In this document: positions 58,740 to 64,000 of the stretch, in pieces
Position numbering within the stretch: position 1 is the stretch's first letter
Layout: the number at the start of each line of letters is the position of its first letter
From: Streptomyces venezuelae ATCC 10712
GTDB lineage: Bacteria > Actinomycetota > Actinomycetes > Streptomycetales > Streptomycetaceae
DNA: 64,000 bases
Direction of reading: 5' to 3'
Assembly: GCF_008639165.1 (NCBI RefSeq)
Contig: NZ_CP029197.1
Coordinates: 3,100,001-3,164,000 of the forward strand
Translations under genes and position numbers: made by a program
The notes under the pieces: generated by a model
What the model saw: the letters and a program-made list of their open reading frames with translations, nothing else
Databases searched by the model: none
What the model was told of the DNA's origin: nothing

Positions 58740-59210
58740 TCAGGGGCGGTCGGCGTGGTCGACGCCGTCCCAGAGGTTGTCGTACCAGGGGCGGTCCGCC
58801 GCGCCCTGGTCGCCGCGGGGCCGTTGCTCCGCGTCGGGGTCGTTCACGGTGAAGCCGGTCTCGCCGGGCAGCACGTAGTGGAGGTGCTCGCGGGCGAGCC
58901 GGCGCACGTAGGCCGGGTCCTGGAGGCGGGCCTTCTCGTCCCTGAGCTCCTCGACCCGCCGGGCGGCCTCGGCGGCCCTGCGCTCCTGCTCGGCGATCTC
59001 GCCCTGTTGGGAGACGTAGCTCCGCATCGGGTAGGCGAGCGCCACGACGAGGGAGCAGACGACCAGGGCCAGGAAGGCGGCGCGGCCGGTGAGCCGGGAG
59101 CGGCGGGCCTGGCGGCGGGTCTGGGAGCGGTAGACACGGGCGGCGGTCTGCTCGCCGAGCAGTCTGATCCGGGTCGCGGTGGAGAACCGGTCCCGGTCCT
59201 TCGCGGCCAT
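58740..59210 (-). CDS. Septum formation initiator, FtsB/DivIC family
   Basis: A 156-residue protein. The N-terminal cytoplasmic part is basic; one transmembrane helix (AAFLALVVCSLVVALAYP) is followed by an extracytoplasmic coiled coil (EIAEQERRAAEAARRVEELR) and VRRLAREHLHYVLPGETGF, the FtsB/DivIC pattern. It helps assemble the divisome with FtsL. The ATG at 59210 follows GGAGG. Confidence 0.88.
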   Translation of the reverse strand: MAAKDRDRFSTATRIRLLGEQTAARVYRSQTRRQARRSRLTGRAAFLALVVCSLVVALAYPMRSYVSQQGEIAEQERRAAEAARRVEELRDEKARLQDPAYVRRLAREHLHYVLPGETGFTVNDPDAEQRPRGDQGAADRPWYDNLWDGVDHADRP

Positions 59211-59326
59211 GTCGTGTCGCCTCCCCTGTTCACGCGGACGTCCCCGCACACGGTACGGGACCGAGTACGGGGACGTACGGAAGCTGCCCTGCGAGGGGTT
59301 CAGCCGTCGATCAGCCGGTGGGCCGA

Positions 59327-60778
<1,452 letters not shown>

Positions 60779-60807
60779 CTACCGGCCGGTAACCGCGGTC
60801 TCGTCCC

Positions 60808-60896
60808 GGAACGGAGGACCGCCGGAGTCCTTCCGGAACGGGGACCGTCGGAGTCCTCCCGAAATGGGGACCGCCGGAGTCCCTCCGGAACGGGGG
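60808..60896. repeat. Tandem 26-27-bp repeats upstream of eno
   Basis: Three and a half copies of a GGAACGGGGACCGCCGGAGT unit start near 60808, 60835, 60861 and 60887 in the gap between eno and the Rpf gene. No coding potential. They may be slippage products or a protein-binding array. Confidence 0.6.
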
Positions 60897-60898
60897 AA

Positions 60899-60940
60899 CC
60901 CCGGTCCGGCGCGCACGGGGGGAGGCGCGCCGGACCGGGG
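60899..60940. terminator. Terminator of the Rpf transcript
   Basis: A perfect 16-bp stem (60899-60914 with 60925-60940) around a 10-nt loop, 62 nt past the Rpf gene stop (minus strand). Together with the repeats it fills the 60608-61002 gap. Confidence 0.75.
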
Positions 60941-61002
60941 TGGTCACCGCGGGAGGGTCGGAGGGGCCCCGTGAGCCGCCGGACTCACGCGGGCCGCCGG
61001 GC

Positions 61003-61725
61003 TCACTTCAGGTGGAGCTGCTGGCCCGGGTAGATCAGGTCGGCGTTCTCGACGACGTCCTTGTTCAGCTCGAAGAGCTTCGCCCAGCCGCCCTTGACGC
61101 CGTGCGCCTGGGCGATCTTGCTGAGGGTGTCGCCGGCCACGACCTTGTACTCGCCGTCACCCTTCTTGACCGTCTTGCCGGTCGGGGTGGTGACGGTCTT
61201 CTTCGTGGCGGCCTTCGGCGCGACCTGCTGCTGCACGGCCTTCTTCGGAGCCTTGCGCTGCTCGCTGCGGGTGGTCGGCTGCTCGGCCTTCCGCTCCTGC
61301 TGCTGGGGGGCGCTCTGTCGCGGGGCGCTCTCGGCGGCGCCGCCGTCGTAGGAGGCGCCGGAGAGACCCACGCCACAGCTCGGCCAGGCACCCTTGCCCT
61401 GGCCCGCGAGGACCTTCTCGGCGATGGCGATCTGCTGGGACTTCGACGCCTGGTTGGCGGTCGAGGCGTAGGCGGTGCCGCCGTACGCGGCCCAGGTGGA
61501 AGCGGAGAACTGCAGGCCGCCGTAGTAACCGTTGCCCGTGTTGATGGACCAGTTGCCACCGGACTCGCACTGGGCGACGCGGTCCCACTCGGAGGCCGTG
61601 GCGGCCGAGGCGGTGCCCGCGGTCATCAGCGGGGCGGCCACGGCGACACCGGTGACGCCGACGAGCGTGACGACCTGGGTGGCCTTGGAGGGACGGCGGT
61701 GTTTGCCCTTACCGGAAAACAGCAT
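61003..61725 (-). CDS. rpfA: Resuscitation-promoting factor-like secreted muralytic protein with LysM
   Basis: A 240-residue precursor. The signal peptide (VVTLVGVTGVAVAAPLMTAG) is followed by an Rpf transglycosylase domain: ATASEWDRVAQCESGGNWSI contains the catalytic Glu, and NGYYGGLQFSASTWAAYGG is typical. A charged linker (PQQQERKAEQPTTRSEQRKA) leads to a C-terminal LysM (EYKVVAGDTLSKIAQAHGVK). It cleaves peptidoglycan during spore germination. In S. coelicolor the Rpf next to eno is called RpfA (my memory). The riboswitch upstream supports this. Confidence 0.85.
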   Translation of the reverse strand: MLFSGKGKHRRPSKATQVVTLVGVTGVAVAAPLMTAGTASAATASEWDRVAQCESGGNWSINTGNGYYGGLQFSASTWAAYGGTAYASTANQASKSQQIAIAEKVLAGQGKGAWPSCGVGLSGASYDGGAAESAPRQSAPQQQERKAEQPTTRSEQRKAPKKAVQQQVAPKAATKKTVTTPTGKTVKKGDGEYKVVAGDTLSKIAQAHGVKGGWAKLFELNKDVVENADLIYPGQQLHLK

Positions 61726-61741
61726 GGAGATTCTCCTCACC

Positions 61742-61945
61742 GACGCCTGTGAGGTGAGCTGTCGGGTTCGGGCCGGAAAGTTGCCCGGCCGCGTGTCCTA
61801 GCACGCGGCTTCACCCCAAGCCGCTCGCCGGCCGTCTGTCTCAACGGCCGGGACCGGCACTTACCTTGGGTCCCCCACTCCTGCCTTCGGCGCTTGCGCG
61901 ACGACTGTTCCCATCGGCCGACGGCAGGATTCGGCGTTTCGGTCG
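61742..61945 (-). ncRNA. ydaO/yuaA-type c-di-AMP riboswitch
   Basis: Read on the minus strand, the leader contains CGCCGAATCCTGCCG, GGCAGGAGTGGGGGACCCA, GGGGTGAAGCC and CCCGAACCCGACAGCTCACC ending TCACAGGCG, the conserved ydaO blocks in order. It precedes the Rpf gene by 17 nt. c-di-AMP binding usually turns these cell-wall genes off. The region 61946-62160 beyond it should hold the promoter and shows no gene. Confidence 0.85.
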
Positions 61946-62160
61946 ACGGGGCCCGCGGTGGCGAGCGGTGACGACCGTAGACACAGACCCACCGGAAGTT
62001 CAAAGAGGCGGATTGCGGAAATAACGCCCCTACTTGCCTTCCGGTGGAGGCCGTTTACGCAGGTGAGAGGTGACGGGAGCAAAGTTTGCGGGTGGGACAC
62101 GCCAGTTGGGACGAAGAGACCCATGTCTCACTTGCCCAGAACCGGACATACGCCCCCGAA

Positions 62161-63276
62161 CTACTCCGCCTTCGTCAGCGAACCGTTCGTCAGGTCGAGG
62201 CTCTGACCAGGGAGGATGAGGTCCGGATCGACGCCCACGATCTGCCGGTTGGCGTCGTAGAGGGCGGTCCAGCCTCCGGGGAGTTCGTTCTCCTGTGCAA
62301 TGTCGGACAGGCTGTCGCCCGGCTGCACGGTGTACGCGTCCGAGTTGCCCTGACTGTCCGTTGCGCCCGACTTCTTCGCGGCGTCAGCTGACGGGGTGTT
62401 CAGCGGCTTTTCGGTGAGGTTGTTCGCAGACGAAGCATGTCTACCCGATTCGGATGAACTGTCCGGCTTGCCGCTTTCCTCCGGCGCGGCCTCGCCGCGG
62501 TGCTTGCCCGTTCCGGCGCCCGGAGTGGCCGACGACACGTCACCCGAGGGCGCGCCGGGGGTGGTGGGGGTGCCGGGCGTCACGGGCGTGCCCGGCGTGC
62601 CGGAGCCCTCGGGCGTGGCGGGGGCCGTCGGCGAGACGGGGCTCACCGGGGTGGTCGGCGTGACCGGCGCGGTCGGCGAGACGGTTCCGGTGGGCGCGGT
62701 CGGCGAGCCGGGCGGGGCGGTCCGCTGCGCGCCCTGCGTCTTCCCGGCGCCCGGGGCGGTCGTGGCTTCCCCGGCCTGCTTCGTGGCGTCCGCGGCCGTC
62801 CCGGAGGCGCCGGGCAGCCCCGTGGTCCAGTTCGACTCGGGCACGGGCCCGGTGGGGGCCTTCGGGAGGTTGGCGGGGCCGGGGTCCACGCCAGGCGCGG
62901 TTCCGTCGTTCGTCAGGCCGGCGATCGGCGCACAGGTGGCCCAGTCGTTGGAGCCCTTGGCAAGGGCCTTCTCGGCCACCGCGATCTGCTGGGCGCGGCT
63001 GGCCAGGTCGGGGCTGGGCGCGTAGGCGAGGCCGCCGTGCCGCTCCCAGCTGTCCTGGGTGAACTGGAGCCCGCCGTACATGCCGTTGCCGAAGTTGGCG
63101 CTCCACTGGCCGCCGGACTCGCACTCGGCGACCCGGTCCCAGGTGGCGGCGTCGGCGGCGGAGGCGGATCCCGTGGCGAGCAGCGGCAGTGCCATGGCGG
63201 ACCCGGTCACGCCCGCGGCGACGACGAGGGCGGGGGCCTGACGGGGGCGACGGTGTCGTCCGTTACCGGAACGCAT
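62161..63276 (-). CDS. rpfC: Second Rpf-like secreted protein with LysM and Pro/Thr linker
   Basis: A 371-residue precursor. Signal peptide LVVAAGVTGSAMALPLLATG, then ADAATWDRVAECESGGQWSA (catalytic Glu in CESGG) and NGMYGGLQFTQDSWERHGG. A long low-complexity linker follows (repeats like TPTTPVSPVSPTAP), then a LysM (DAYTVQPGDSLSDIAQENEL). It resembles the RpfC of S. coelicolor by position (memory). I do not see a ydaO riboswitch upstream; a GATCACGTGAAGATCAC element at about 63403-63420 may be a Crp-like site. Confidence 0.8.
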   Translation of the reverse strand: MRSGNGRHRRPRQAPALVVAAGVTGSAMALPLLATGSASAADAATWDRVAECESGGQWSANFGNGMYGGLQFTQDSWERHGGLAYAPSPDLASRAQQIAVAEKALAKGSNDWATCAPIAGLTNDGTAPGVDPGPANLPKAPTGPVPESNWTTGLPGASGTAADATKQAGEATTAPGAGKTQGAQRTAPPGSPTAPTGTVSPTAPVTPTTPVSPVSPTAPATPEGSGTPGTPVTPGTPTTPGAPSGDVSSATPGAGTGKHRGEAAPEESGKPDSSSESGRHASSANNLTEKPLNTPSADAAKKSGATDSQGNSDAYTVQPGDSLSDIAQENELPGGWTALYDANRQIVGVDPDLILPGQSLDLTNGSLTKAE

Positions 63277-63440
63277 AGGAGCGCCTTTCGCGTGACGGCT
63301 GTGATGCCTGTGAGGCGAGCCGAGTTATGGAATCACGTTGACGAACTGAGCTGACGGGGAACGTAGCCGTATTCGAACGCTCATCACAAGTCGATGCACC
63401 CGCGATCACGTGAAGATCACAGTTCTGATGTGCCGTCAGT

Positions 63441-64000
63441 TCAGTGGACCCGTACGGAAGGGGAGAACTCCACCGGAAGCGTGCGCAAACCCCGCATGAT
63501 GAGCCCGCCGCGCCACCGCAGTTCGGCCGGATCGGCGGCAAGTCGCAGGTCCGGAAGCCGAGTCAGCAGGGTCGCGAGCGCGGTCTGCCCTTCGAGCCGC
63601 GCGAGCGGCGCGCCCAGGCAGTAGTGGATGCCGTGCCCGTACCCCAGGTGCTGGTTGTCGCGCCGGGCGAGGTCGAGCACGTCCGGCCGGTCGAACCGCT
63701 CCGGGTCCCGGTCGGCGGCCGCGAGGACCACGAGCACCGGGTCGCCCGCCGGGATGTCCTGCCCGCCGAGGGTCAGCGGCTCGGTCGCGTACCGCCAGGT
63801 GGCCATCTCCACCGGCCCGTCGTACCGCAGCAGCTCCTCGATCCCGGTCTCCAGGAGCCCGGTCTCGCCGGCCGCGAGCGAGGTCTGCAGCCGCTCGCGC
63901 TGCCCGGGGTGGCGCAGCAGCTGGTACACGCCGTTGCCGATGAGGTTGACGGTGGTCTCGAAGCCGGCGAAGAGCAGGATGAAGGCCATGGCGGCCGCCT
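63441..64000 (-). CDS. Cytochrome P450, N-terminus beyond window edge
   Basis: The C-terminal 186 residues are visible. I-helix FAGFETTVN (oxygen activation), K-helix EELLR (ExxR), and the heme loop YGHGIHYCLGAPLARLEG with the cysteine ligand are all present. Class I bacterial P450s need ferredoxin. The gene runs off the right edge. Confidence 0.93.
   Translation of the reverse strand, partial: AAAMAFILLFAGFETTVNLIGNGVYQLLRHPGQRERLQTSLAAGETGLLETGIEELLRYDGPVEMATWRYATEPLTLGGQDIPAGDPVLVVLAAADRDPERFDRPDVLDLARRDNQHLGYGHGIHYCLGAPLARLEGQTALATLLTRLPDLRLAADPAELRWRGGLIMRGLRTLPVEFSPSVRVH

Noticed and set aside
60808..60896. CRISPR-like repeats near eno
   Set aside because: Units are directly adjacent with no spacers, so this is a simple tandem repeat.

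Overview
The window reads as a high-GC actinobacterial chromosome, almost certainly Streptomyces. The evidence is the strong GC3 codon bias, frequent GTG starts, ATGA/GTGA overlaps, a WhiB-family protein, and a tRNA-Leu with anticodon UAA (bldA). The chromosomal gene order (hutU, CBS, thiolase, BI-1, bldA, MacB/FtsX-type ABC pair, cfa, ndh, ppx, DUF501, divIC, eno, two Rpf proteins, P450) matches what I recall of the S. coelicolor SCO3072-SCO3099 neighbourhood. That match is from memory and was not searched.

Left chromosomal arm (1-15365): the end of a histidine-utilisation cluster (M20 amidohydrolase and hutU, minus strand), a PLP decarboxylase-like protein, an SRPBCC protein, a small cluster of roadblock-like proteins (4473-6521), an RpiR regulator, an SMI1/KNR4 protein, cystathionine beta-synthase, an SGNH hydrolase, an acetyl-CoA acetyltransferase, small hypotheticals and a Bax-inhibitor-1-like membrane protein.

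Middle (15366-50132, about 34.8 kb): a complete-looking HK97-type siphovirus prophage. It is bounded by a 25-bp direct repeat that is the 3' end of bldA. Layout from left to right: attL; a repressor and Cro/Xis-like immunity region with CTCCAA/TTGGAG operators; an early operon of about 25 tightly overlapping small genes, including a replication-initiator-like gene with internal iterons, a WhiB protein and an HTH protein whose gene is packed with GTCGCG motifs; HNH, terminase, portal fused to a MuF-like domain, protease and capsid; head-tail and tail genes with a GGGTTTC frameshift site; tape measure, tail tip, endolysin, holin; an accessory region (43480-48641) with regulators and a 29-residue predicted secreted peptide that begins and ends with DPGWG; a tyrosine integrase; and attR inside the intact bldA gene. 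No phage DNA polymerase, helicase or primase is recognisable, so replication probably depends on the host.

Right chromosomal arm (50133-64000): bldA, an ABC transporter pair (MacB/FtsX type), cyclopropane-fatty-acid synthase, type II NADH dehydrogenase with a possible Rex site upstream, Ppx/GppA, DUF501, a DivIC/FtsB-like protein, enolase, two resuscitation-promoting-factor-like secreted proteins (the first behind a ydaO/c-di-AMP riboswitch) and the C-terminal part of a cytochrome P450.

The features that most deserve follow-up are the prophage sitting in bldA with its integrase directly downstream in the same orientation, the DPGWG peptide/LuxR-type regulator pair beside the integrase, and the two motif arrays inside early phage genes.
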